From Sphingomonas sp. Leaf357 (lineage in GTDB: Bacteria; Pseudomonadota; Alphaproteobacteria; Sphingomonadales; Sphingomonadaceae), in contig NZ_LMPM01000001.1 of the NCBI RefSeq assembly GCF_001423845.1, forward strand, positions 824,657-888,656: DNA of 64,000 nt, written 5' to 3'. Below, piece by piece: positions 1 through 9,294 of this stretch; positions within the stretch are counted from its first letter, which is position 1, and every line of letters starts with the position of its first letter. The position numbers and the translations under genes were made by a program. Under the pieces are notes generated by a model. It saw only the letters and a program-made list of their open reading frames with translations, was not told where the DNA came from and did not search any database.

Positions 1-792
1 GTGGAAGTGGCCGATGAAGAAATCGTTGTCGAGATTGCGGGGATTGATCTCGTACACGGCCGTCTGGACGCGAAGATTCTCGCCAAGATCGACGCGCACC
101 CGCGCGCCCCACTGGCTGATCGGCCAGTTCTGCCAGTAATCGCCGACCAGGTTGCCCGGCTGCGCGCCGCAGAAACTGAGGTTCTGGAAATGACAGGAAA
201 AGCCTTCGAAATCCTCGCCGGGATTGGTGCGGCCGAGTTTCAACTCGACCCTGTCGCCGATGCGCTGTTCGTACCACAATTGCGTGACGCGCACCGTCTG
301 GCCGCGGCCATAGACCTCCTGCACCTGTTGCAGCGCATCGATGCCGGCATCGGCGGTGAGATTGCGGCCGCGTCGCCAGGTGATCGTCGCCTGGAACGCG
401 CCGCCCTTCAGGCCGGCCAGCTTGTCGAGATCGAGCAGGGCGCCGGCATCAAACTGACCGGTTTCACGAAACAGCTGCCGATCGCCGCCGGCGGGGTTGT
501 ACGCGCTTTCCGAAGTGTAGCGCGCCGTGAGGCCGATGCCGCGCGCGCCCAGCCGGGTGCGGATCTGCTGCCAGTCGCCGATCAACCCCGGCGGCGGCGT
601 GTTCTGCGTGTCGCCGATCAGCGCGGACGGCGACTGGTCGCGAGGGCGCGATACGGGTGCGCGGGGCGGACGCTGCGTGTCGGAGGCCGGAGCGTCGGCC
701 GAAGGTGTATCGGTGACCGCCTGTGCGTGCGCGCCGCCGAGCGGCAGGGCGCAGAAGAGCGCCGCGATGGTCAGGGTGGCGGTCGATCGCAT
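1..792 (-). CDS. OprB-family carbohydrate-selective porin, 5' part (runs off window)
   Basis: The minus strand is open from an ATG at 792 to the window edge, giving 264 residues with no stop. The start follows an AGGAGA ribosome site. The first ~24 residues form a signal peptide ending in GGAHAQA. A Pro/Thr-rich spacer follows, then LIGDWQQIRTRLGARGI, the usual opening of OprB porins, and beta-strand-like text with family segments such as QLWYEQR, ELKLGRTNPGEDF and a Cys pair in FSCHFQNLSFCG. OprB proteins are outer-membrane beta-barrels admitting sugars. The C-terminal barrel lies outside the window. Plus-strand frames here are shadows. Family call is good; substrate is unknown. Confidence 0.85.
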   Translation of the reverse strand, partial: MRSTATLTIAALFCALPLGGAHAQAVTDTPSADAPASDTQRPPRAPVSRPRDQSPSALIGDTQNTPPPGLIGDWQQIRTRLGARGIGLTARYTSESAYNPAGGDRQLFRETGQFDAGALLDLDKLAGLKGGAFQATITWRRGRNLTADAGIDALQQVQEVYGRGQTVRVTQLWYEQRIGDRVELKLGRTNPGEDFEGFSCHFQNLSFCGAQPGNLVGDYWQNWPISQWGARVRVDLGENLRVQTAVYEINPRNLDNDFFIGHFH

Positions 793-1036
793 CGGAAGTC
801 TCCTTGGTCGAGCGACCCTTTAGGGTGTGATGCCTTTCGAGCAAGCATCCTTCCCCGGCGGAGGGCGGGGCCCAGCTGAAGGTCGTGGTCACGTCGCACA
901 GTACCGAAACCTGTCCGTTGTCCGACCGGCCCCGGCCTCCGCCGCAGACGTGCTGACTGTCGATCGGCGCTCAGGTCTCCCTGCTCTCCCCCTTAACACC
1001 AAGCAAGCACCTTGCCGGTTTGCCTGAACGGATATC

Positions 1037-1882
1037 TCAGCCAGCAAATGCTTCCAGCGAGGAGAAGAGCGACGGCACGTCTGCGTCCCAGCTGTGGCGC
1101 GGGCCGATCGTCATACCGCCGTCGACGGTGATGTGTGTACCGGTGACGAAGCTGGCATCCGCGCTCGCCAGATAGGCGACGGCGGCGGCGATGTCTTCCG
1201 CGCGACCGGCGCGTTGCAGCGGCTGGGCCTTGGCGGCGATGTGGTTGATCGCGCCATTGGCCTGAGCAAGCTTCTCGCCCTCGATGCCCAGAGCCGAGGT
1301 GAAGATGTTGGTGGTAATGAAGCCGGGGCACACCGCGTTGACGCGAATATCGTAGCGCGACAGGTCCGCCGCCGCCATCTTCGTCAAATGGAGCACGCCG
1401 GCCTTGGCGACGGAATAGGCGGTGGGCGCGGCACCGGTCTGCAAGGCGGCGATCGAGGCAGTGTTGACGATCGCGCCGCCGCCGCCGCCGCGTTCCCGGC
1501 GCGCGATCATCAGCGGGGCGGCATAGCGGATGCCGAGCGCGACCGAGCGCAGCAGCAGCGCCAGGGTACGATCCCAATCGTCCGGCCTGATCTTGTCAAT
1601 CGGATCGCGCGATCCGCCGGCGCCGGCATTGTTGAACACGACGTCGAGCCCGCCGGCCGAATCCACCGCGTGCATGATCGCCTGGATGTCGCCCGCCTGC
1701 ATCACATCGGTGCGCAGGAAGTGGATCTTGCCGTTCGACATATCGGCGATCTCGCGCCCGCCGGCCTCGTCGATATCGCCGATCCAGACCTGGGCCCCTT
1801 CCTCGGCGAGCCGCAGAGCGGTGGCCTTGCCGATGCCCGAGGCACCGCCGGTTACCACGGCGTTCTTGCCGGTGAAGCGCAT
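1037..1882 (-). CDS. SDR family NAD(P)-dependent oxidoreductase
   Basis: This 281-residue protein is a classical short-chain dehydrogenase with a Rossmann fold. Visible are the cofactor motif TGGASGIG (residues 11-18), the acidic GDID that would favour NAD over NADP, NNAG (84-87), and the catalytic Ser143, Tyr156 and Lys160 in YSVAK. A late PGFITTNIF segment and DGGMTIGP at the C-terminus are typical. A glycine run (RRERGGGGGAI) sits before strand beta-5. It is divergent from the acyl-CoA dehydrogenase gene downstream, and a second SDR lies 1.5 kb away, suggesting lipid or ring catabolism, but the substrate cannot be read from sequence. Confidence 0.9.
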   Translation of the reverse strand: MRFTGKNAVVTGGASGIGKATALRLAEEGAQVWIGDIDEAGGREIADMSNGKIHFLRTDVMQAGDIQAIMHAVDSAGGLDVVFNNAGAGGSRDPIDKIRPDDWDRTLALLLRSVALGIRYAAPLMIARRERGGGGGAIVNTASIAALQTGAAPTAYSVAKAGVLHLTKMAAADLSRYDIRVNAVCPGFITTNIFTSALGIEGEKLAQANGAINHIAAKAQPLQRAGRAEDIAAAVAYLASADASFVTGTHITVDGGMTIGPRHSWDADVPSLFSSLEAFAG

Positions 1883-2017
1883 GTCATTCTCCCTGGAAGA
1901 TTATCTTATATGTGGTTTTGCACAGCATAGTATGGGGTTTCACGCGGTCAACGCGCGGTTTTGGAATTTCGGGTTTGCGGCGGACGAACGATTGAGGCAT
2001 CGAGCGGATATCCATCC

Positions 2018-2123
2018 GTCATCCTGAACTCGTTTCAGGATCCAGACGCGGTCGCTTGCCACAAGGGGCGCGCATCTGGGGTCGTCGACCGCGCATGGAT
2101 GCTGAAACACGTTCAGCATGACC
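2018..2123. repeat. Palindromic intergenic repeat, family A (copy 1)
   Basis: The two arms GTCATCCTGAACTCGTTTCAG and GCTGAAACACGTTCAGCATGAC are inverted imperfect copies around a ~60-base centre. Related copies occur at 10,960-11,066 and 39,427-39,518. The right arm runs almost to the start of the acyl-CoA dehydrogenase gene, so in-frame codons upstream of 2139 are repeat sequence rather than protein. Confidence 0.8.
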
Positions 2124-2138
2124 GTGAAAGAGGATGAT

Positions 2139-3284
2139 ATGGCACTCGACCCCGAAACCTTCGATGCGCTGATCGATACGGTGCGCCGCTTCGTGGCCGA
2201 ACGGCTGCGGCCGCTGGAAGGTGCGGTCGAGGAGGCGGACGCCATTCCGGCTGAGATCGTGCAAGAGATGCGCGACATGGGCCTGTTCGGCCTGTCGATC
2301 GCCGAGGAATATGGCGGCCTGGGCCTGACGATGAGCGAGGAAGCGCGCGTCGCGATCGAACTCGGGCGGACGACGCCGGCATTCCGATCGACCTTCGGCA
2401 CCAATGTCGGGATCGGATCGCAGGGCCTCGTCATGGCTGGCAACGCCGAACAGAAAGCCGCGTGGCTGCCGAGGATCGCCAGTGGCGAGATCATCACCAG
2501 CTTCGCGCTGACCGAGCCGGACGTGGGCAGCGACTCGGGCGCGGTGAAGACGCGCGCGACGTTTGACGGGCAGGCGTACCGGCTGAGCGGCACCAAGCGC
2601 TACATCACGAATGCCGACAAGGCCGACCTGTTCACCGTGATGGCGCGGACGAGCGAGGAACCCGGCGCGCGCGGCGTGTCCGCGTTCCTCGTGCCGCGCG
2701 ATCTGACGGGCGTAGCGATCGGCGAGCCGGAAAAGAAGATGGGGCAGAAGGGCGCGAAGGTCGCCGACGTCATTTTCGACGACGTGATCGTGCCGGCGGA
2801 GAACCGACTGGGTGCCGAGGGCGAGGGGTTCAAGATTGCGATGCGCGTGCTCGATCGCGGGCGGCTGCACATCAGCGCAGTATGCGTCGGCGTGGCGGAA
2901 CGGCTGATCGCCGATTGCGTGGCCTATGCGACGGAGCGCAAGCAGTTCGGCAAGCCGATCGCCGAGCATCAACTGATCCAGGGCATGATCGCGGATTCCA
3001 AGACCGAAGCGCTGGTGGCACGCGCCATGGTGCTGGAGACGGCGACGGCGAAGGATGCAGGCAAAGACGTGGTGATGGAATCGGCCGCGGCGAAGTATTT
3101 CGCGTCCGAGATGGTCGGCAGGGTTGCGGATCGCGCGGTGCAGATTTTCGGCGGGGCGGGCTATATCGCCGATTACGGGATCGAGCGGCTGTACCGCGAT
3201 GTGCGGTTGTTCCGGATTTACGAAGGGACCAGCCAGATCCAGCAGATCATCATCGCGCGCGAGACAATCAAGCGCGGGGGTTGA
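2139..3284 (+). CDS. Acyl-CoA dehydrogenase
   Basis: A 381-residue FAD-dependent acyl-CoA dehydrogenase, which oxidises acyl-CoA to the 2,3-enoyl-CoA. The N-terminal helical domain, the beta-domain with FALTEPDVGSDSG, and the C-terminal helices with AVQIFGGAGY and RIYEGTSQIQ are all present. The catalytic base is Glu362 in YEGTSQI. I chose ATG 2139 because it follows a GAGG ribosome site, while the in-frame ATG at 2118 lies in a palindromic repeat. Length matches the family. It is followed after a repeat by an SDR gene on the same strand. Chain-length specificity is not readable. Confidence 0.93.
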   Translation: MALDPETFDALIDTVRRFVAERLRPLEGAVEEADAIPAEIVQEMRDMGLFGLSIAEEYGGLGLTMSEEARVAIELGRTTPAFRSTFGTNVGIGSQGLVMAGNAEQKAAWLPRIASGEIITSFALTEPDVGSDSGAVKTRATFDGQAYRLSGTKRYITNADKADLFTVMARTSEEPGARGVSAFLVPRDLTGVAIGEPEKKMGQKGAKVADVIFDDVIVPAENRLGAEGEGFKIAMRVLDRGRLHISAVCVGVAERLIADCVAYATERKQFGKPIAEHQLIQGMIADSKTEALVARAMVLETATAKDAGKDVVMESAAAKYFASEMVGRVADRAVQIFGGAGYIADYGIERLYRDVRLFRIYEGTSQIQQIIIARETIKRGG

Positions 3285-3298
3285 CCCGCGCAATGGCC

Positions 3299-3380
3299 GT
3301 CACCCCAGCGTAGGCGGGGGTCTCGCGGTGGCGTGCGGCGCGCCGGACCACAGGAAGACCCCAGCCTCTGCTGGGGTGAC
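3299..3380. repeat. Palindromic intergenic repeat, family B (short form)
   Basis: GTCACCCCAGCGTAGGCGGGG and CCCCAGCCTCTGCTGGGGTGAC are inverted arms flanking a ~40-base centre in the gap between the acyl-CoA dehydrogenase and SDR genes. It resembles the longer elements at 24,771-24,870 and 33,320-33,421 inside the GTA cluster. Likely a non-autonomous REP-like element. Confidence 0.7.
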
Positions 3381-3400
3381 AAATTTGGGAGTGAATGCAC

Positions 3401-4189
3401 ATGGATACGACCAACCTCTTTCGCCTCGACGGGCGCACCGCACTCGTTACCGGCGGCTCGCGCGGGATCGGGAAGATGATCGCGGCAGGCTTCATCGCGC
3501 AGGGGGCGACGGTGTATATCTCCGCGCGCAAGGCCGATGTCTGTTTCCAAACGGCGCAAGAGTTGGGCGAGAAGTGCATTGCGCTGCCGCAGGACGTGTC
3601 GACCGTGGCCGGCTGCAAGGCACTGGCCGCGCAACTGGCCGAGCATACCGACAGCCTCGATATCCTGGTCAACAATGCCGGCGCGGCCTGGGGCGAGCCG
3701 TTCGAGGACTTCCCGGAAAAAGGCTGGGACAAGGTGATGGACCTGAACGTAAAGTCGCCCTTCTTCCTGACCCAGGCGCTGCACGCAGCGCTGAAACAGG
3801 CGGCGCGGCCGGACAAGCCGTCCAAGGTCATCAACATCACCTCGATCGACGGGCAGCGGCTGAACCCGTGGGAGACGTACAGCTATCACGCGTCGAAATC
3901 GGCGCTAATCTATCTGACCAAGCGGATGGCCGCACGGCTGGTGCAGGATTCGATCAATGTCACCTCGATCGCGCCGGGTGCCTTCGCCAGCGAGATGAAC
4001 AAGGCGGCGCGCGACCACGGTTCGGAGATCGCCAAGGGCATTCCGGCGAAGCGCATCGGCGTGGACGAGGACATGGCCGGGGCGGCGATCTACCTGGCGA
4101 GCCGCGCCGGGGATTATGTGATCGGCGATACGATCACGGTCGATGGTGGACTGGTGCACGCCGCGCTGGGCACGTCGATCGACGCATGA
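3401..4189 (+). CDS. SDR family oxidoreductase
   Basis: A 262-residue short-chain dehydrogenase/reductase. It has TGGSRGIG near residues 17-24, ISARK after strand beta-2 (an NADP-type basic residue), NNAG, a catalytic Ser148 in ITSIDG, and Tyr162/Lys166 in YHASK. The C-terminal VDGGLVHAALG is family-typical. Text such as INPW/YSYHASKSAL resembles RhlG-like 3-oxoacyl reductases, but that is only suggestive. ATG 3401 is preferred over ATG 3395 because a GGGAG ribosome site sits at proper spacing. It converges on the aspartic protease gene. Confidence 0.9.
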   Translation: MDTTNLFRLDGRTALVTGGSRGIGKMIAAGFIAQGATVYISARKADVCFQTAQELGEKCIALPQDVSTVAGCKALAAQLAEHTDSLDILVNNAGAAWGEPFEDFPEKGWDKVMDLNVKSPFFLTQALHAALKQAARPDKPSKVINITSIDGQRLNPWETYSYHASKSALIYLTKRMAARLVQDSINVTSIAPGAFASEMNKAARDHGSEIAKGIPAKRIGVDEDMAGAAIYLASRAGDYVIGDTITVDGGLVHAALGTSIDA

Positions 4190-4876
4190 TCAGGCGGTGA
4201 CATCCTGCGGGTGGTGCGGCACGAGGATCAGCGTGTCGCCTTCCACCCGCCAGGATTTTAGCCGCGATAAAACGTTCATACCGAGCACGCTCATGTCGCC
4301 GAACGCTGGCGACACGACGACGGGCACGTCGCGCGCGACGACATTGCCGATGTGCAGTACGGCGATCGTCGCGGTGCGGGCGCGGATAGGACCGTTGGCA
4401 GTTTGCAGCAGGACGGGGACGGCCGGGGTTTCCGGCCGGAGAATGGCGGTGGCGGCGGCGCGTTCCGACAGAGCGGTGATCGTCGCGCCGCTGTCGATCA
4501 GCATGCGCTGCGTGGCGCCGCCGATGCGCACGTCGACCCAGAAATGCCCGTCCGCCGCGATCGGCACGCGCAGCTCGCCGCCGACCGCCTGCTGCGCGCG
4601 CGGATCGTGGCCGAAAAGGTCGCCCAGGCGGGCGAGGCGCGGATCGAAACGCGCGCGCTCCTTCACCACCGGGACCAGGATGGCGAGCGCGACCCCGGCC
4701 AGTGCGAGCGTCAGCAGATTGCCGAACAGCCGGAAGCGCCGCGCCGCGATCAGCACCATCACGCCGGCGGCGATGACGACATAGAACGGCACGTTGCCCC
4801 CGAAGAGACCGTCGACCAGGTTGGCGAGCAGATCGTTCACGATGGGGAACATAGTATCGACCGAGGCTTCGTCCAT
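4190..4876 (-). CDS. Membrane-anchored retropepsin-like aspartic protease (TIGR02281-like)
   Basis: The 228-residue protein has two hydrophobic helices near residues 28-45 and 50-70, then a soluble domain with LIDSGATIT, the single active-site loop (Asp128) of retropepsin-like proteases, and a flap-like and second hydrophobic segment ending in VLGMNVLSRL. Such clan AA proteins act as homodimers since each subunit supplies one aspartate. The topology predicts an inner-membrane protease facing the periplasm. Substrate is unknown. Its stop is one base from the convergent SDR stop. Confidence 0.85.
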   Translation of the reverse strand: MDEASVDTMFPIVNDLLANLVDGLFGGNVPFYVVIAAGVMVLIAARRFRLFGNLLTLALAGVALAILVPVVKERARFDPRLARLGDLFGHDPRAQQAVGGELRVPIAADGHFWVDVRIGGATQRMLIDSGATITALSERAAATAILRPETPAVPVLLQTANGPIRARTATIAVLHIGNVVARDVPVVVSPAFGDMSVLGMNVLSRLKSWRVEGDTLILVPHHPQDVTA

Positions 4877-4939
4877 AGCGGCGCTATGCGACCGGCCTTG
4901 CCCAGCGCGAAAATCGCGCTATGACGCGGCTCCCCATGG

Positions 4940-5015
4940 GGGCGATTAGCTCAGTTGGTAGAGCGTCTCGTTTACACCGAGAATGTCGGCGGTTCGAGCC
5001 CGTCATCGCCCACCA
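4940..5015 (+). tRNA. tRNA-Val (anticodon UAC)
   Basis: A 76-base cloverleaf: acceptor GGGCGAT pairs with ATCGCCC, D stem GCTC/GAGC, anticodon stem TCTCG/CGAGA around loop TTTACAC with anticodon TAC, T arm with TTCGAGC. The discriminator is A and CCA is encoded. Confidence 0.96.
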
Positions 5016-5062
5016 CACCTTCTCGAGCATTTCCATGACATTCAGCTTTTTGGTGGAGCTGG

Positions 5063-5102
5063 CCCTGAGCATCATTGCGATGATGCCATCCGATGCTCAG
5101 GG
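5063..5102. repeat. Nested inverted repeat between tRNA-Val and autotransporter 3' end
   Basis: CCCTGAGCATC (5063-5073) pairs perfectly with GATGCTCAGGG (5092-5102), and ATCAT/ATGAT form a smaller hairpin inside. No T-run follows on either strand, so it is not a canonical terminator. It may still stop transcripts from the convergent tRNA and autotransporter. Confidence 0.55.
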
Positions 5103-5128
5103 TCGTGGGAATTCGAGCTTGCCGCCGA

Positions 5129-8100
5129 TCAGAAGCCGATCGCAGCCGTTAGGCGGAAACGGCTGTCGTGGCCGTTGCTGCCGATCGCGCCCGAATAGCC
5201 GGCGATGATGGAAAACGTTTCGACCGGCCGCCATTCGAGATCGAGCGACACCGCCGCGCTGTCCCGCGACAGCGTTGCCCCGACAACGGTGAAGGGCAGC
5301 TGACCACCAACAAATTGCAGGGTCGACCGCGGCTGCGCGATGCCTAGAACATGTTGCCAGCCGAGTTGCGTTCGAGCGCTCAGCCCGCCGACCAACGGCG
5401 TGTCGGCGCGCACGCCAAGATTCGACATCGTGAACGTCTGATTCCTGGCCACCCCGACGAGCGCGGTTGCACCGGCAGATTCCGTGAACGCGTCGTTATG
5501 GACACGGTACGCTTCGATCCCGGCAAACGGTTGGACCGTGCCGCCAAGCAGTGGTCGCTTTACGCCCGCCTCTAGCAGTCCGTGGAGTACATTGCCGTCA
5601 TAGTCAGAGTTGTGGATCGCGCTGTATCCAGTAAAGACAATGGAGCGCCGCACCTTATTATCGACCCACGAATACCCAACACTGCCGCGCAACGAGATCG
5701 GACCCAACGCGCCGCCGGCATAGCCCAGCAGATGCTTCCCCTTGACCGTCGCACTACTGGCCCGCTCATCTACGTTCAGCCGCGTTCGGGTATAGCCGCC
5801 AGCGATACCAGCGCGGAGGTGTTCCCCAACCGCGATATCGACGCCACCGAAGGCACCCCAGCCGCGCCGACCGACACTGGCCACACTAGGGCCACGATCG
5901 TCATTGCCGTCCAATCCGGTGATCTGACCCCAGATGCCATTGCCGGCCGACCGCGACAGGATCCGCGTGCGCACTGCATCCTCGCCCGCTTGCGCACCCT
6001 TGATCATGGCAGTGCGGAGCGACGCGTGGACCTCCCCTGAAAGGGCATCGAATGCTGTACGCACGATTGTGTCGTTAGGTTCGAGCGTCAGGGCAGCATA
6101 GGCGGCATTGCCGCCACCGAGCGCGGCAAAGGCAGGCGCCACCGATCGCTGGTTCAGGGTCTGCGCCAGCTCGGGCAGCGAGGGTGCACTGCGGGCGACA
6201 TCGATGAATATGCCAGTCGCACTCTGTGCCAACCGTAATTCGGTGCCGCCCGTCGCGGTCTGGACCAGCGTGTAGGTGCCGATGACCCCGCCGGTCGCGG
6301 TCAGCAGCGTGTATCGCTGACCGATCACGTAGGTGCCGCCATCGCGGGTCACGGTCAGCAATGCGCCGTTGCCAATCGTTGCCGTGCCGCCGATCGCAAT
6401 CCGATCGGACACTCCCGCAGCCGTCGTTTCGGCGATATAGTTGGATCCTGCCGCTTGGCTGAAATTGCCGGTCACGGCGATGGTGCCTGGGCTGTTCCCT
6501 GGCGATACCGTGCCGCCCGAGGCGATTGCCAGGTTCGCAACGGTGCCATTTCCGGCCAGCGCGCCGCCGCTCGCTACCGAGACCGCCGAGGGGAGCGTGC
6601 CGGCCAGCACGAGGCGTCCGCCAGTAATGCTGGTTGCGCCGAAAAACCCGGTCTGGGTGCCGATCGTCAGCGCCGCCGTACCGGATTTGACCAGCTGCCC
6701 GGTGCCGGCCAGCGTGCCGACGAACGAGCCATCGACAGGCTGGTTGAATACCAAGGTTCCCGCGTTGGAGATCAATCCGGTCAGCGTGGAGCTATCGCCG
6801 ATCAGCGTTGCTGGGGCGGCAATGGTAATGCCGCTGATGTAACGCTGATTGCCCGAAAGTGTCCAACTGCCGCTATTTGCGGTCAAGGTCTCGAAGCCGG
6901 ATGCGCCAGCAAAACTGCCCGATCCTGCCCCATTGAGCGTAACGCGATCATTGCCGCCGCCACCATTGACGCTGCCGGTGATGACTGAGCCGGTTATCAA
7001 GGCCAGCGTGTCGTCCCCATCACCCAGGTCGATTGCGCCGGCAGTGCCGCCAATAATTGTTCCGGAATTGATGATCGTGTCGTTGAACATGCCGGCCAGC
7101 GAAATCGCATAGCCGCTTCCCGCGCGGATTGTGCCCGCATTGGTGATATTGGTCGCGCTTCCGCTGACACTAACGGGACTGGTACGATAGTTGATGGAAA
7201 TGACGTCAGCCAAACCCCGGAGCTCTGCCCCGCTGGCGACGATGACCGATGGGTAGCTGAGCGCATTCGCTGTCGTCCACAGGCCGCTGACAACTTCGAG
7301 GTTTTCGAACGAGCTGTTGAGAGGCAGCGCCACGCCGCCACTGCCGGCATTCACCAGCCGCAGCGTGTCGGTGCCGCCGCCTGCGTCGATGGTTCCGGTG
7401 ATCGAAGCGGTGTTCGTTACCGTAACTCGATCATTGGCATTGCCGAGCGCCACCGAAGGCGATGACGTGGACTGAACGAAGATGGTTCCAGCGATCGTGA
7501 GATCTACGTTCACCGTGTTGGTGCCAACCCCCGAGATGGCGGCACCGCTAATGTTTGAAGCGATCCTTCCGGTCTGACCGATGTTGATGGTGAGCGGGCC
7601 GGCCAGCAAATCGGTGTAGGTGAGCCCGTTCGAGCCTGCCCCGGTTCCGGCGATCGTGCCATTTGTGGTCACTACCGTACCGCCGCCGGATAGCAGAAGC
7701 GTCGGCGCGTTGAAGGTGTTACCGTATAGGAAGCCGTTCGCCCCCACCGTGATATCGGCGGCCAAAGCGCGCGTGCCGTCGGCGGTTTGCGCCGAGATAG
7801 CGGCGACGCTGTTGCCAGGACCGGCGTTTCCACCGCGCAGCATGCCTTTGACGACGATTTTCGTACCGGAGCCCAGTATGGTCACCGCGCCAAACCCGGC
7901 TTGGCCATTGCCGGGAATAGCGAGCTGGCCGTCGCTATCGACCGTGAGGCCGGCGCCGGCCGCCAAAGTGACGCCACTGGCATAGCTTTGGATCCCGCCC
8001 AGCGTCCAGCTGCCGCTAGCGATTGCCAGCGTTTCGATGTTCGCGGTCCCACCGAGGGTACCGGCACCGGTGCCCGAGAGATTCAGGGTGTCGATACCGG

Positions 8101-9064
8101 TGCCGCCATCGACGAGGCCGGTGACCTTGCCGCCAGTGATCAAGCCGATGCGATCATTTCCCGAACCAAGCGAAACGGCTCCATTCACCGTGCCCGCGAT
8201 TGAAACGATGGCATTCGCACCCGTCCCCGAGATCGCCGCTGCGTGCGCAGAACTTATCGTTCCGCCCGCGCCTACGGAGATCGCCACGTCGGTGCCCGGG
8301 CCTGGCCCATAGACAACAGCACTGCTATTCAGCCCGCTTGCCGACACCGATCCGGCGACGCTTAGGCTCGAGCCGCCCGCCAAGCCGATCGCCGTCGATC
8401 CAGAACCCGAGGTCGTCACGCTTCCCGTCGCGCCGACCGTTACCGCCGCCCTGAACGAAACGGGGCCGAAGAGATCAGTCGTCGTTGTGCTGATTGCCGG
8501 CGCGTTAGACCCGCTGGAACGGACGACGCCGTTGACCGTAATCGCGGCGTCGTTGCCAGATGTTGCGATCGCCGCGCTTTGATTTTGAAATGTTAAGACG
8601 CTGCCGTTACCCACGGTCTCTACCACAGCACCGCTGTTGACCACGATGGAGCTGTTCGATCCCAGCAGCACGCCGCGTGCGCCCGGACGAAGTGCCGTGA
8701 TGGCGCCGGAATGACTGATAGTGACGCCATTTCCGGTAGTTACCGCGGTGCCGCCATTCGCGACGTCGAATATCTGGCTTCCGATTTCGGTGGTCAGCCG
8801 ACCGGTGGCATTTACCGAAACAGTCGTCGTCCGCAACGACGCTCCGGCGGACGGATCGTCCAGCCTGACGACAGCGCCAGAGCGCACAACGATTTCAGTG
8901 CCGCTTGCACCGTTTGTTTCAGGATTTGGCGCTGCGGTATCGCAAACAACTGTAATCCCGGTCGTGACGCATCGTGCCTGGGCGGTCGAAGCAAAAAACA
9001 CCTCGAGCGCAGCAATTCCCGCAGAGCAGAGAAATCTTGCACGCGTTTTAGTCAATGTTATCAT
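5129..9064 (-). CDS. Autotransporter (type Va) with beta-helix passenger
   Basis: A 1311-residue outer-membrane autotransporter. The N-terminus is a signal peptide ending in STAQARC. Residues ~35-930 are a low-complexity passenger rich in Gly, Thr, Ser and Asn, with recurring GSGNDRIGLITGG / GNANDRVTVTN / GDGDDTLALITGS units followed by GTDTL-like blocks, as in right-handed beta-helix passengers. A PATR-like segment (TGGRLVLAGTLP, GNGTVANLAI, PGNSPGTIAVTG) precedes the C-terminal autotransporter beta-barrel ending in LTAAIGF with a terminal Phe. ATG 9064 is chosen because GGGGGGAA precedes it and the signal peptide starts there. Probable adhesin or surface protein; ligand unknown. Confidence 0.9.
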   Translation of the reverse strand: MITLTKTRARFLCSAGIAALEVFFASTAQARCVTTGITVVCDTAAPNPETNGASGTEIVVRSGAVVRLDDPSAGASLRTTTVSVNATGRLTTEIGSQIFDVANGGTAVTTGNGVTISHSGAITALRPGARGVLLGSNSSIVVNSGAVVETVGNGSVLTFQNQSAAIATSGNDAAITVNGVVRSSGSNAPAISTTTTDLFGPVSFRAAVTVGATGSVTTSGSGSTAIGLAGGSSLSVAGSVSASGLNSSAVVYGPGPGTDVAISVGAGGTISSAHAAAISGTGANAIVSIAGTVNGAVSLGSGNDRIGLITGGKVTGLVDGGTGIDTLNLSGTGAGTLGGTANIETLAIASGSWTLGGIQSYASGVTLAAGAGLTVDSDGQLAIPGNGQAGFGAVTILGSGTKIVVKGMLRGGNAGPGNSVAAISAQTADGTRALAADITVGANGFLYGNTFNAPTLLLSGGGTVVTTNGTIAGTGAGSNGLTYTDLLAGPLTINIGQTGRIASNISGAAISGVGTNTVNVDLTIAGTIFVQSTSSPSVALGNANDRVTVTNTASITGTIDAGGGTDTLRLVNAGSGGVALPLNSSFENLEVVSGLWTTANALSYPSVIVASGAELRGLADVISINYRTSPVSVSGSATNITNAGTIRAGSGYAISLAGMFNDTIINSGTIIGGTAGAIDLGDGDDTLALITGSVITGSVNGGGGNDRVTLNGAGSGSFAGASGFETLTANSGSWTLSGNQRYISGITIAAPATLIGDSSTLTGLISNAGTLVFNQPVDGSFVGTLAGTGQLVKSGTAALTIGTQTGFFGATSITGGRLVLAGTLPSAVSVASGGALAGNGTVANLAIASGGTVSPGNSPGTIAVTGNFSQAAGSNYIAETTAAGVSDRIAIGGTATIGNGALLTVTRDGGTYVIGQRYTLLTATGGVIGTYTLVQTATGGTELRLAQSATGIFIDVARSAPSLPELAQTLNQRSVAPAFAALGGGNAAYAALTLEPNDTIVRTAFDALSGEVHASLRTAMIKGAQAGEDAVRTRILSRSAGNGIWGQITGLDGNDDRGPSVASVGRRGWGAFGGVDIAVGEHLRAGIAGGYTRTRLNVDERASSATVKGKHLLGYAGGALGPISLRGSVGYSWVDNKVRRSIVFTGYSAIHNSDYDGNVLHGLLEAGVKRPLLGGTVQPFAGIEAYRVHNDAFTESAGATALVGVARNQTFTMSNLGVRADTPLVGGLSARTQLGWQHVLGIAQPRSTLQFVGGQLPFTVVGATLSRDSAAVSLDLEWRPVETFSIIAGYSGAIGSNGHDSRFRLTAAIGF

Positions 9065-9294
9065 CACATTCCCCCCGGTTTTGAAGGCAATGCCTATCGC
9101 GTAGACCGATGTCAATTGTCGAAATGAACGCTTTTAATGTCATTCAAATACAGCGTCGCCGCATTTTTCAGGCGCATTGATAGCGCGTATGGCGACGCCA
9201 AGTATTTTCTTCGTTTAGGCCAGCGTAATTGGACGTAGGGAGTGAAAAGGGTGGCCCTGTCAATGTGTTTTGGGGAGCATTGTCCGCGCCCGTT

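Noticed and set aside
1..879. 292-residue plus-strand frame at the left edge
   Set aside because: It is the complement of the OprB porin; the minus strand has the signal peptide, ribosome site and family motifs.
2019..3293. 424-residue minus-strand frame
   Set aside because: Antisense shadow of the acyl-CoA dehydrogenase; rich in Arg/His/Pro with no motif.
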